Shown here: piece by piece, positions 1 through 8,115 of the stretch
Layout: the number at the start of each line of letters is the position of its first letter
Position numbering within the stretch: the stretch's first letter is position 1
NCBI GenBank assembly: GCA_041166745.1
Contig: JBEEGH010000016.1
Location: forward strand, 44,875-108,874
Length of the DNA stretch: 64,000 bases
Source of the DNA: DASUCS01 sp041166745
Lineage (GTDB): Bacteria > Actinomycetota > Acidimicrobiia > Acidimicrobiales > JACDCH01
Reading direction: 5' to 3'
Made by a program: the position numbers and the translations under genes
The notes under the pieces: generated by a model
Databases searched by the model: none
The model's input: the letters and a program-made list of their open reading frames with translations, nothing else
What the model was told of the DNA's origin: nothing

Positions 1-225
1 GCGATCGGGCCCGAGGAAGGCGGCGAGATCGTGAGCGAGCCGCTCACCATCCGCCGTCGTGGGGACGGCGACGAGATAGGGCCGGCGCTTGGTGGTCTCG
101 ACGAGACCGGCGATCGTGAAGGCCCGAGCCGGCTCGGGCACGGCGATGAGCGCGTTTGTCCGCCCCCGAACTTCGAGCAGGGCGGGGTCGTCGCGCAGCA
201 GCTTCGGAAGATCAAACAAGCTCAT
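1..225 (-). CDS. mfd: Transcription-repair coupling factor Mfd, N-terminal fragment
   Basis: Only the first 75 codons lie in the window; the gene runs off the left edge. The reading frame opens with ATG at 225 (MSLFDLPKLL) and continues without a stop. Residues 20-75 read like the UvrB-like N-terminal module of Mfd, with NALIAVPEPARAF followed by a hydrophobic strand and VAVPTTADGERLAHDL, where family members have a similar 'TTREAE..' helix. Mfd is the ATP-driven translocase that removes stalled RNA polymerase and recruits UvrA. Its place downstream of pth-rplY-prs-glmU on the same strand matches the conserved actinobacterial order, which strengthens a call resting on a short fragment. The helicase motifs are outside the window. 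Confidence 0.75.
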   Translation of the reverse strand, partial: MSLFDLPKLLRDDPALLEVRGRTNALIAVPEPARAFTIAGLVETTKRRPYLVAVPTTADGERLAHDLAAFLGPDR

Positions 226-231
226 CGACAG

Positions 232-249
232 CCCGGTAACGCTACCGGG
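232..249. promoter_or_regulatory. Perfect 7-bp inverted repeat just upstream of mfd
   Basis: CCCGGTA and TACCGGG are separated by 4 nt (ACGC), ending 7 nt before the mfd start codon. The position suggests an operator or a leader hairpin. No family is recognised, and a chance palindrome cannot be excluded. Confidence 0.3.
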
Positions 250-267
250 GTCCGCCCGCGAGCAATT

Positions 268-307
268 CCAGTGCATAGCGACACATTTCTGTGTCGCTAT
301 GCACTGG
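268..307. repeat. Long palindromic element, copy 1
   Basis: Two perfectly complementary 18-nt arms (CCAGTGCATAGCGACACA and its reverse complement) flank a 4-nt loop TTTC. The flanks CAATT and ATTTCG add imperfect pairing. It lies between the end of the GNAT gene and the start of mfd. A second copy with compensating base changes lies at 35822-35861. It may act as a terminator for the GNAT gene, but there is no T-tract, so a dispersed palindromic repeat is equally likely. Confidence 0.85.
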
Positions 308-322
308 ATTTCGTGATCTACC

Positions 323-1078
323 TCACGGGCGGAGCCACATGGTCCAGCGGGTGAGGGCGGTGTAACCGAGGCGTTCGTAGACCGGACGGCCGGGGTCGCT
401 GGCGATGAGTATCGCCGGCAACGACGGGTCGGCGGTCGTCGCCGCCCACGTGACTGCCGCGCCGTAACCCCGGCCGCGGCGACCTTCGAGCGTGGCCACC
501 ATCTCCACGCAGTTCACGCCGGCAGCGACGTGCGCAGCCGCAGTCGCGACCGGGTGGCCGTCGACGAACCCGAGCCACAAGCGCGTGGGGCCGCCCAACA
601 CGCGCTCATCGTAGAAACGGCCCCACCGATAGGGCTGCAGGTCCGCCAGCGGAAAGCCGTCCACGAGCGTCCGCTCGAACACCTCGAGTCCGGGTTGGTC
701 GACGACCTCGTGGATGCGCAGCTCGGCCGGAATCGGCGGCGCCGCCGCCCCCCCGGGAAGACGGGCCATCAACGGCGGGTACCCGACGAGGTGCCAGCCG
801 CGCTCGGCGAGGTCGGGCGTGTCGTAGGGGCTCGTCAACGTGGCGGCGATTCCAGGCGGCACCACGTCACCGATCGCGCCGAGTACTGCGTCCCAGTCCT
901 CCGGTGGCGACAGCACCACCGCGGCGTTGATGAACATGCCGCGGTCGCCGAGCCAACCGATCACGAGGTCGCGGTCGTGGTGCAACGGCCGGCCCACCGC
1001 CGTGGCGTGATGCACGATCCGGTCGGCCATGCTCCAAGCCGCGCGGTCGGTCAGTGTGTCGAATTCGGTGATGGTCAC
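323..1078 (-). CDS. GNAT-family N-acetyltransferase
   Basis: A 251-residue protein whose C-terminal half carries the acetyl-CoA binding pattern of GNAT enzymes (RRGRGYGAAVTWAA, the R-x-x-G-x-G/A loop and helix) and the late VYERLGY motif. The N-terminal half resembles a degenerate second GNAT fold. The substrate cannot be predicted. I chose the GTG at 1078, which gives MTITEFDTLTDRAAW and starts 2 nt after the stop of the upstream AAA gene (1081), implying translational coupling. An in-frame ATG at 1108 would overlap that gene. The long palindrome at 268-307 follows its stop codon. Confidence 0.8.
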   Translation of the reverse strand: MTITEFDTLTDRAAWSMADRIVHHATAVGRPLHHDRDLVIGWLGDRGMFINAAVVLSPPEDWDAVLGAIGDVVPPGIAATLTSPYDTPDLAERGWHLVGYPPLMARLPGGAAAPPIPAELRIHEVVDQPGLEVFERTLVDGFPLADLQPYRWGRFYDERVLGGPTRLWLGFVDGHPVATAAAHVAAGVNCVEMVATLEGRRGRGYGAAVTWAATTADPSLPAILIASDPGRPVYERLGYTALTRWTMWLRP

Positions 1079-1080
1079 GC

Positions 1081-4000
1081 TCAGCTGGCGCCAGAACGCG
1101 ACTCGCACCGCCAGATGACCGGCTGCTCCGGCCGGTACGAGCAGAACGTGCCCGTCCGGATCGAGTTCGAGAGGTGCCGAGCCAATGCCGGATGGGTCGC
1201 GTCGATGCGCCGGATCGCATCCCGCAAGCGGGCCGTGACCGCCTTGCGCAACCGCTCGACCGGATCAGGGCCGTTCGTGCGGGGCCGACCTCCCAGACCG
1301 AGCGATGCGGACAGCTCTTCGAGCAGGAAGTCGCGCTCGGTTCGTGCTCGCTCGGCGCGCACGATGTCGTTGGCCGCTTCCGCCTCCGCAAGGTCGCCGT
1401 CGAGCTCTTCGAGACGAGCTCGATATGCGGCGACCGCTTGGCGGTCGAGCGTCTCGTCGCGGCCCGACGACCGTGCCGCGATTGCCATCGCCGCCGGAAG
1501 GGCCTCGAGTTCGGTCACGTGCACGTCGAGTCCGGGGCGCGGCAACAGCAGCGCGAGGTCGGCCATGCCTTTCACGTGCTTCACGATCGTCGACGTGCCG
1601 CCAAACGACACATGCCACACGTCCCCCGCCCGGCGAAGCGTCGCCTCGCCGGGTTCGAGTGCGGGTATGACCGGGCCGCCTCGGGCGAAATGGTGAAAGC
1701 CGAGCGCCGCGAACGTCGCGTCCGCAACCCCGGCGAGCTCCGTACCTTCAGCTGTACCTTCCAGCGCGTCCGCCAGCGCGCGTTGCGAGTGGGCGACGAG
1801 CAGCGCGCCGGCAGCTCGGTTGGCATCCAGTGCAGCTCGTGCATACGGAACCGCCTCAGTCCGACGGCCGAGCGCGGTGAGCCCCAACGCGATGAACCGG
1901 TCGACCGCACCATGCAGACCCGCGCCGATGCCCTCGAACGCGAAGCGCCCCGCGTGAGGGGTCAGCGCCTCGACCGCCGCGGCCAACAATGGATGCGACA
2001 GCATCGCGGCGGCGTCGACGATCGTCACTGCTCCTGGCAACCACTCGGCGTCGAGCGGAAGCGAAGCGAGACCGGTTGCGAGCAGACGGTCGAGCATCGC
2101 GCTCGCGTCGACCGTCCGACCCATGTCGAACTGGAAGCGAGCCAAGTTGCCGTACGCCTGTGGAGAGGCCGCCAACTCCCCCATCGCGAAGGTGATCTCG
2201 TCGAGCAACGTGCCCATCTCCTCGACGCGGGCTGTTTGGTGGCTGAGCTCCGAGCGCAGGACGATCGCGAGCATCGATGCGTTCTCGCTGCCCGCACGCT
2301 CGCCGATACGAGCCGCTTCGGCCGCGGCCTCCTCGGTCGCCGCGACGTCACCGGACGCCATCGCCCACATGCCCCGCCACAGCGGCACGTACCAGGAGTA
2401 CAGCGGATTGCCGACCTCAGCAGCACGACGGGCGAACGCCGACATCTCGGCCATCGCCGCGGGAACGTCGCCGGCCTCCAACCGCGCAACGAACCGCAGC
2501 CGTCGCCCGAGGAGCTCGAGCCCGCCGTCCGCGGCGCCAACCGCGATCTCGATGATCTCGGTCGACTCGGCGTGCCGCCGGTCGATGTCGTCTGGACCGG
2601 CGATGGCGTCGCAGTGCGCCGCGAGCGCACCCGCCAGCGCCAAGGGGTCGTCACCTGATCGGGCGAGCGCAACCGCCTGCTCGGCCAACGCGAGTCGTCG
2701 TTCGGTGGGCGCGGCAAACGAGAGCGCCACCGAGAGCCGAGCGAGCACTCGGGCCCGCAACGCCGGGTCGCCCGCGGCGCCGAGCGCCGACGCGGCCTCC
2801 TCGAGGAGATCGATCTGGCGTTGATCGAACAGGCGGATCTCGAACCCGCCGAGGTCGGCCGAGAACCCCAACGCCGCGCGGGCCAGCACATCGGCCGATT
2901 CCATCGATCGACCGAGTGCAGCCGCAGTCGTGAACGCGGCAACTGCGTGATCACGATCACCCGCGAGCAGCCGAGCACGCCCGAACGTGAGCCATGCCTC
3001 AGCGCGAGGCTCATCCGCACTCCCGCCCGACGGAAGCACGGCTAGCGCTCGTTCCGCGTGTACTGCCGCGTCTTCCCACGCGAATGCTTCGAGGGCCGCG
3101 TCGGCCGCGCGCATCGCCCACCCTGCCGCGTCGATGTCCGGCCCCGTGGCGGCCGACAGCAGGTGATGGGCGATCGTCGCCGGGTCAGCGTCGATGCTGA
3201 CCAGCGCCGCGGCCGCGGCCGTGTGGAGCTGCAGCTTCCGCGACGTCGGCAATGCCTCGAGCGCGGCCTGTCGGAAGAGGTCATGCACGAACGCCCACCC
3301 GCCGGGATCGGCGGACGCGTGCACGATGCGCGCGGCCGCCGCCGCATCGAGGGCGTCCAGTGTTGCCTGCGCGTCAGTTCCCGCGACGCTGGCGACGGTC
3401 GAAGGGCGGAACGCTCCGCCCAGCACCGCGGCGGCCTCGAGTACCGATCGAACATCGACGGACAACGCGTCGAGCCGCCGGTTCAGGACATCGCGTGCAC
3501 CCGCCGGCAGCACGTCGTCGCGCCCGCTGGCCAGCAATCGACTCACTTGGACGACGAGGAACGGGTTGCCGCCCGTGCGGCCCACGACATCGGCGACCGT
3601 GCGATCGTCGGGCGCGCGCCCCAAGGCGCCCTCGATGACCGCTGCCACCTCTGGCGGCCCAAGCGGCGCGAGCGCGATCCGATCCGCCGCCGTCGCGACG
3701 CCCGCCAACAGCGAGTCCGACGCCACCTCGTTGTCGCGATAGGTGCCGATGATCAGCATCGGGGTCGCGGGCAGGCGGCCGCGCATGGCCGCGAGCAGCC
3801 GAACGGTTCCATCATCGGCCCAGTGCAGGTCGTCGAGCACCAGCACGATGGGTCGCTGCCGGGCGAGCGCAGTCAGGGCATCGACGACGCGCGCGTACGC
3901 ACCCGCCCGGGCGGCCGTCGCGGCAGTCGGGTCGAGCTCTTCGTTGCTGGATAGCACGGACAGTGCGCCGACGCCTGCCTCGCCGAGATCGGCGAGCACC

Positions 4001-4287
4001 GATCGCCAGGGGGCGTGCGCTGTCGCGTCGTCTTGCCAACACGCGGCCCAGAGCACCTCCGCCCCCACCGCCGCGGCCGCCGTCGCCACGCTCTGCGCGG
4101 CCGTGGTCTTGCCGATTCCGGGTTCGCCGGTGACGAAGACCAGCGAGCCGCGACCATCAGCCGCGGCAAGGACGGCTTCGCGCAGGACGTCCAACGGGCC
4201 CACCGAGGATCGACGGTAGCTCTGGTCTGGCATCGCCACCCTCGTTCTGGCGCCTCTCCTTCGACCGACCAGGAAGGAGACCGCCAT
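1081..4287 (-). CDS. Large AAA ATPase regulator (MalT/LuxR-type core without HTH)
   Basis: A 1068-residue STAND-type ATPase. The Walker A motif is GEPGIGKTT at residues 54-62 and Walker B is IVLVLDDLHWAD at about 146-157. A winged-helix-like segment and a long alpha-helical repeat region of TPR type follow (about 360-860). The last 200 residues contain a short domain (VWHVSFGGTSTIVKHVKGMADL) and a helical tail ending RTGTFCSYRP, a tail I associate with actinobacterial regulators of this class. No LuxR HTH is visible at the C-terminus, so the output mode is unknown. ATG at 4287 or the later ATG at 4233 (MPDQSYRR) could start it. It is coupled to the downstream GNAT gene. Confidence 0.8.
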   Translation of the reverse strand: MAVSFLVGRRRGARTRVAMPDQSYRRSSVGPLDVLREAVLAAADGRGSLVFVTGEPGIGKTTAAQSVATAAAAVGAEVLWAACWQDDATAHAPWRSVLADLGEAGVGALSVLSSNEELDPTAATAARAGAYARVVDALTALARQRPIVLVLDDLHWADDGTVRLLAAMRGRLPATPMLIIGTYRDNEVASDSLLAGVATAADRIALAPLGPPEVAAVIEGALGRAPDDRTVADVVGRTGGNPFLVVQVSRLLASGRDDVLPAGARDVLNRRLDALSVDVRSVLEAAAVLGGAFRPSTVASVAGTDAQATLDALDAAAAARIVHASADPGGWAFVHDLFRQAALEALPTSRKLQLHTAAAAALVSIDADPATIAHHLLSAATGPDIDAAGWAMRAADAALEAFAWEDAAVHAERALAVLPSGGSADEPRAEAWLTFGRARLLAGDRDHAVAAFTTAAALGRSMESADVLARAALGFSADLGGFEIRLFDQRQIDLLEEAASALGAAGDPALRARVLARLSVALSFAAPTERRLALAEQAVALARSGDDPLALAGALAAHCDAIAGPDDIDRRHAESTEIIEIAVGAADGGLELLGRRLRFVARLEAGDVPAAMAEMSAFARRAAEVGNPLYSWYVPLWRGMWAMASGDVAATEEAAAEAARIGERAGSENASMLAIVLRSELSHQTARVEEMGTLLDEITFAMGELAASPQAYGNLARFQFDMGRTVDASAMLDRLLATGLASLPLDAEWLPGAVTIVDAAAMLSHPLLAAAVEALTPHAGRFAFEGIGAGLHGAVDRFIALGLTALGRRTEAVPYARAALDANRAAGALLVAHSQRALADALEGTAEGTELAGVADATFAALGFHHFARGGPVIPALEPGEATLRRAGDVWHVSFGGTSTIVKHVKGMADLALLLPRPGLDVHVTELEALPAAMAIAARSSGRDETLDRQAVAAYRARLEELDGDLAEAEAANDIVRAERARTERDFLLEELSASLGLGGRPRTNGPDPVERLRKAVTARLRDAIRRIDATHPALARHLSNSIRTGTFCSYRPEQPVIWRCESRSGAS

Positions 4288-4323
4288 GGCGGTACATGTT
4301 CCGTTCTACCGGCTGCAGCCGTA

Positions 4324-4788
4324 ATGTCGCCGATCATGAGAGAGGCAAAGATCCACATCGCGGCGAGTCCCGACACGGTGTACGCGATGGTTGCCGACGT
4401 GACCCGCATGGGTGAGTGGAGCCCGGAGAACCTCGGCGGCGAGTGGCTCGACGGCGCCACTGGTCCGGCGGCCGGCGCACGCTTCAAAGGGAAGAACAAG
4501 CGCAAGGCCGGCTGGAGCACCAAGTGCACGGTCACCACCGCGGAACCAGGACGCGAGTTCGCGTTCAGCGTCGGCAAGGACGAGACGACGTGGCGCTATC
4601 AGTTCGATCCCGCGGGCGACGGCACCGACGTCATCGAGTCGTTCGAGGTCGTGAAGGTGCCCGGCGCGATCGGCCGCTTCCTCACGAAGCTCGGCACGGG
4701 CTTGCCCTGGTCGGAACGCGAAGGCGACCTCGTGAGAGGCATGGAGCAAACGCTGGCGAACCTCAAGGCGGCGGCCGAAGCCTCGTAG
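4324..4788 (+). CDS. SRPBCC (START-like) family protein
   Basis: A protein of about 154 residues with the typical opening of the polyketide cyclase/dehydrase branch of SRPBCC folds: IHIAASPDTVYAMVADVTRMGEWSPE. The middle strands hold TWRYQFDP and DVIESFEVVKVPG, and a C-terminal helix EREGDLVRGMEQTLANLKAAAE packs on the sheet in the family. The fold binds hydrophobic ligands; the ligand here is unknown. Starts at 4324 (MSPIM) or 4336 are both possible. It is transcribed away from the AAA regulator and sits 19 nt before the phospholipase gene, so the two probably share a transcript. Confidence 0.8.
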   Translation: MSPIMREAKIHIAASPDTVYAMVADVTRMGEWSPENLGGEWLDGATGPAAGARFKGKNKRKAGWSTKCTVTTAEPGREFAFSVGKDETTWRYQFDPAGDGTDVIESFEVVKVPGAIGRFLTKLGTGLPWSEREGDLVRGMEQTLANLKAAAEAS

Positions 4789-4807
4789 GTCCGACTAGAA
4801 CGGCGTC

Positions 4808-6163
4808 ATGCTCTCGAGGCGGACGTTTCTGACCGGACTCGGCGCCGGCGCCGTCGGCCTCGCGGTGAACGGCTGCGCGAAGGGAGGCAGCTCGTCGACG
4901 CCTTCCTCGTCGTCCGCGAGCACGACGACCACCACCGTCCTGCGGGCTGCGGGTGACCGACCGGATCCATCCAAGCCCGAAGGCGTCGACACCCTCCCGC
5001 AGATCGAGCACATCGTCGTCGTGATGATGGAGAACCACAGCTACGACAACTACCTGGGCATGCTCGGCCGCGGCGACGGGTTGACGCGCGGTCCGGATGG
5101 CAAGCCCACGAATTCGAATCTCGACGCGACGGGCCAGCCGCTGCGCGCCTTTCACATGGCGAACACGTGCCAGCTGCCGAGGAAGCCGAGCCAGGCCTGG
5201 GGCGCCACCCATCAGCAGTACGCCGATGGTGCGATGACCGGGTTCGTGCAGAGCGACAGCGGCCCGGTCTCGATGGGCTACTGGACCGGCGACGACATTC
5301 CGTTCTATTACGCGCTGGCCAACACGTTCCCGGTCTGCGATCGCTGGTTCGGATCGTGCCTCGCGCAGACGTTCCCGAACCGCAGGTACCTGTTGGCGGG
5401 CACGTCGTTCGGCTCGGTCAACAATGACTTGAACTTCACGCTGACAGGCCCACAGCCGGTAGGCGGCACGATCATGGATCAGCTGAACAAGCACAGCATC
5501 CCTTGGAAGGACTACTTCACGAACCTGCCCTCGGTCGGGCTGTTTCCTCCGGTGTTCCAGGCGAACCAGGAGAAGATCGTCAAGATCGATCAGTTCTATG
5601 CCGACGCCGCGGCGGGCAACCTGCCGGCCTTCTGTCTCGTCGAACCCGACTACGAACGGACGAGCGAGGAGAACAGCGAAGACATCACGCTGGGCGAAGC
5701 GTTCACCGCGAAGGCAGTGCAGGCCGTCATGAACGGACCGGGCTGGGCCAAGACCATGTTGATCTGGTGTTACGACGAACACGGCGGCTACTACGACCAC
5801 GTTGCACCGCCCGCGGCGATCGCGCCCGACAACATCCCTCCGATGATCGGTCCGAGCGACGCGCCGGGCGACTTTGCCCGCTACGGGTTTCGGGTTCCCG
5901 CGGCCATCGTCTCGCCCTGGGCCAGGCGCAACTACGTGTCACACGTCGTGCACGATCACACGTCGATCCTCAAGCTCGTCGAGCGGAAGTTCAACCTGCC
6001 CGCGCTCACGGCACGCGACGCGAACGCCGACGATCTGCTCGACTCGCTCGACTTCGACCACGGCCCGGCATTCCTCACGCCGCCAACGCTTCCGGGCTCG
6101 CACAACGACGGGGTCACCGCGTTGTGCGCGGAAGCCGGCCCGGTACCTAATCCTCTGGGGTGA
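4808..6163 (+). CDS. Tat-exported phosphoesterase (phospholipase C / acid phosphatase family)
   Basis: A 451-residue protein with a twin-arginine leader (LSRRTFLTGLGAG) and a possible lipobox ending at Cys23 (VNGC), then a Ser/Thr-rich spacer. The catalytic core starts at HIVVVMMENHSYDNYLG, whose ENHSYD is the metal-binding and nucleophile region of the family, and continues through CYDEHGGYYDHV, a second metal-ligand block. The family hydrolyses phosphodiesters or phosphomonoesters, often phospholipids, outside the cytoplasm. The last 17 bp overlap the convergent pth gene, inside a 21-bp tandem duplication. Confidence 0.88.
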   Translation: MLSRRTFLTGLGAGAVGLAVNGCAKGGSSSTPSSSSASTTTTTVLRAAGDRPDPSKPEGVDTLPQIEHIVVVMMENHSYDNYLGMLGRGDGLTRGPDGKPTNSNLDATGQPLRAFHMANTCQLPRKPSQAWGATHQQYADGAMTGFVQSDSGPVSMGYWTGDDIPFYYALANTFPVCDRWFGSCLAQTFPNRRYLLAGTSFGSVNNDLNFTLTGPQPVGGTIMDQLNKHSIPWKDYFTNLPSVGLFPPVFQANQEKIVKIDQFYADAAAGNLPAFCLVEPDYERTSEENSEDITLGEAFTAKAVQAVMNGPGWAKTMLIWCYDEHGGYYDHVAPPAAIAPDNIPPMIGPSDAPGDFARYGFRVPAAIVSPWARRNYVSHVVHDHTSILKLVERKFNLPALTARDANADDLLDSLDFDHGPAFLTPPTLPGSHNDGVTALCAEAGPVPNPLG

Positions 6164-6767
6164 TGTCCTCATCCTCTGGGGTGATGTCCTCGACACGGTT
6201 GTAGAGGCCCATCGCCGCTTCGACACCATCGCGCACGATCATCTCGACCGCATCAGCCGCCTGTTGGATCGCGATGTCGAGTTCGGTTCGCTCACTCTTC
6301 CCCGGCCGTCGAAGCACATGGTTCGCCCCCTCCTCGCGACCCGGCGGCTTGCCGACACCGATACGGACTCGCACGAAGGCGTCCGTGTGCAGATGCGCTT
6401 TGATCGAACGCAACCCGTTGTTACCCGCGAGACCGCCACCCACCTTGATCTTGAGCCGTCCGGGCGGAAGATCGAGCTCGTCGTGAACTACGACGATGCG
6501 CTCGACGTCGTCGAGAAGGTCGTAGCGACGCGCCAACGTCGCCACGGCGATGCCGGAGTCGTTGTAGTACGTCTGGGGCCAGGCAAGCGCGACACGCTGT
6601 CCCCCGAATGTGACCTCAGCGGCGAGCGCGCGAGCGCGGTCGCGCTTGAGCGCGCCGCCGTGTCGCTTCGCCAGTAACGCGACGGTCTCGGCCCCACAGT
6701 TGTGCCGGCTGCGCTCGTACTCCGCACCCGGGTTGCCGAGGCCGACGACGAGATGATCGGCCGGCAG
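6147..6767 (-). CDS. pth: Peptidyl-tRNA hydrolase, apparent CTG start
   Basis: Pth recycles peptidyl-tRNA released by stalled ribosomes. Conserved residues are present in order: GLGNPG (Asn12), the catalytic His22 in SRHN, PQTYYNDSG, VHDELDLP and GNNGLRS. The frame has no ATG, GTG or TTG upstream of these motifs; the first is an internal GTG at 6545, after the catalytic His. Directly upstream lies the rplY stop codon TAG (6771-6773), in the same frame, followed by ACG then CTG at 6767. GAGGAG sits 6 nt before that CTG, ideal Shine-Dalgarno spacing, so I place the start there (206 residues). The C-terminus carries a duplicated EDITPED tail. A sequence error at the start codon is the main alternative. 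Confidence 0.85.
   Translation of the reverse strand: MPADHLVVGLGNPGAEYERSRHNCGAETVALLAKRHGGALKRDRARALAAEVTFGGQRVALAWPQTYYNDSGIAVATLARRYDLLDDVERIVVVHDELDLPPGRLKIKVGGGLAGNNGLRSIKAHLHTDAFVRVRIGVGKPPGREEGANHVLRRPGKSERTELDIAIQQAADAVEMIVRDGVEAAMGLYNRVEDITPEDEDITPED
6150..6191. repeat. 21-bp perfect tandem duplication at the pth / phosphoesterase 3' overlap
   Basis: The unit ATCCTCTGGGGTGATG followed by TCCTC occurs twice head to tail (6150-6170, 6171-6191). On the minus strand it encodes EDITPED twice at the Pth C-terminus. On the plus strand it contains the stop codon of the phosphoesterase. It preserves both frames and looks like a recent slippage event. Confidence 0.9.
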
Positions 6768-6770
6768 CGT

Positions 6771-7445
6771 CTACTCCTCGCCGCCACCCTCGGACGGTGC
6801 CGCGTCTGACGCGTCTCCGGACGGGGCCTCGCCCTCGGCGCCTTCCTCGGCCGCGGCGCCCTCGGGAGCCTCGACGACTTCCTCGGCCTGCGGAGCGGAA
6901 CCGATGACAACGGGCTCGTCCGCTTCGACCTCGGTCTCGACGCCTTCCGGCAGCGTGATGTCGCCAACGCGCACGGCATCACCGATGGTGAGCCCGCTGA
7001 TGTCGACAGTGAGCTCGTTCGGAATCGCGCCGGGCTTGGCGCTGATCGTGAGGTGGAAGAGCGCTTGATCGACCGTACCGCCGTCACGCGTGACCTGTTC
7101 GGCCTCGCCGATGAGAACGATCGGGACCTCGACCTCGATGGCGACGTCGCGGCTGACGCGCAAGAAGTCGACGTGCCGCACGCTGCGCTTGATCGGATGG
7201 CGCTGCATCTCCTTCACGATCGTCAGCTCACTCGCGTGACCGTCGATCTCCAGGTTGATGAGCGCGTTCATCCCGGCCTCGGTCGTGAGCGCATGGCGCA
7301 GATCGCGCCAGTCGACGCTGACGGTCACGGCGTCGCCGCCGAGTCCGTACACCGTGGCGGGAACTTTGCCCTCGGCCCGCAAGCGATTGCTGGGTCGTGA
7401 GCCAGTGGGACGGCCGGTATGGGCCGGGAGAGTGATCTCAGCCAT
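6771..7445 (-). CDS. rplY: 50S ribosomal protein L25/Ctc, long form
   Basis: A 224-residue bL25. The N-terminal 5S rRNA-binding domain (about 1-95) includes GRPTGSRPSNRLRAEGKVPATVYG and HVDFLRV. The CTC-type C-terminal beta domain follows (about 100-190, VPIVLIGEAEQV..). A tail of about 40 residues is rich in Glu, Ala and Gly, common in actinobacterial forms. It binds 5S rRNA in the central protuberance of the 50S subunit. The stop TAG is immediately followed by pth in the same frame, with the GAGGAG of its last codons serving as a likely ribosome site for pth. In other actinobacteria prs lies just upstream; here three plus-strand genes separate them. Confidence 0.93.
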   Translation of the reverse strand: MAEITLPAHTGRPTGSRPSNRLRAEGKVPATVYGLGGDAVTVSVDWRDLRHALTTEAGMNALINLEIDGHASELTIVKEMQRHPIKRSVRHVDFLRVSRDVAIEVEVPIVLIGEAEQVTRDGGTVDQALFHLTISAKPGAIPNELTVDISGLTIGDAVRVGDITLPEGVETEVEADEPVVIGSAPQAEEVVEAPEGAAAEEGAEGEAPSGDASDAAPSEGGGEE

Positions 7446-7524
7446 CGGAAGCTCCTACTTCAGAGATCGCGCCGGAGCGCTATGGGAAGGCGCGATGCTA
7501 CCGATCTCCGGCCGGAGCCCGCCA

Positions 7525-7531
7525 AAGGAGG
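7525..7531 (+). promoter_or_regulatory. Strong Shine-Dalgarno that decides the DUF421 start
   Basis: AAGGAGG is followed by 5 nt (CAACT) and GTG at 7537. This selects the GTG over the upstream in-frame ATG at 7495. Confidence 0.8.
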
Positions 7532-7536
7532 CAACT

Positions 7537-8106
7537 GTGTTCCTCGCGAGCATTTCCGACGACCTCTTCACGATGGGGATCCCCACCGCGGAGAAGGGCA
7601 TCCGCACGGTCGCCGTGTACCTCGGCCTGTTGATCTTGCTCCGCCTCGCCGGCAAACGCGACCTCGCGCAACTCAACACCTTCGATTTCGTCGTGCTGCT
7701 CCTGCTCTCGAACGTCGTGCAGAACGCCATCATCGGCGACGACACGTCATTGATCGGCGGCTTGCTGGGCGCCGCCATCCTGGTCGCCGGCAACTCCGTG
7801 CTCGTCCGAGTCGTTCGGAGCAGCGATCTCGCCGTTCGCCTGTTCGAAGGCACGCCGACCGTGCTCGTCAAAGAGGGCCGGCTCGACCGCGTCGCGATCA
7901 AACGGCTCGGGCTCCGTGAGGAAGATGTGATTCAAGCCGTGCGTCACCAGGGCGCAAACGACGTCGAGGAAGTGCACGAGGCGGTGCTCGAGCCTGGCGG
8001 CGCGATCGTGGTCGTGCTGAAGGAGGACGAGGAGAACGCCACCAAGGCCGACATCCGCAGGCTCGAAGCCAAGCTCGATGCGCTGCTGGCGAAGGACCCG
8101 ACATAG
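7537..8106 (+). CDS. DUF421 (YetF-like) membrane protein
   Basis: A 189-residue protein with about three N-terminal membrane segments (TVAVYLGLLILLRLAGKR, FVVLLLLSNVVQNAIIGDD, LLGAAILVAGNSVLVRVV) followed by the cytoplasmic DUF421 domain, with GTPTVLVKEGRLDRVAIKRLGLREEDV. In Bacillus the YetF-type proteins affect membrane lipid metabolism or stress behaviour; the molecular role is unknown. The final 30 residues form a charged coiled-coil-like helix (KADIRRLEAKLDALL). The start is GTG with a near-perfect ribosome site. It is divergent from rplY and 9 nt before the amidase gene, so probably co-transcribed with it. Confidence 0.85.
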   Translation: MFLASISDDLFTMGIPTAEKGIRTVAVYLGLLILLRLAGKRDLAQLNTFDFVVLLLLSNVVQNAIIGDDTSLIGGLLGAAILVAGNSVLVRVVRSSDLAVRLFEGTPTVLVKEGRLDRVAIKRLGLREEDVIQAVRHQGANDVEEVHEAVLEPGGAIVVVLKEDEENATKADIRRLEAKLDALLAKDPT

Positions 8107-8115
8107 GTTCTCGTC

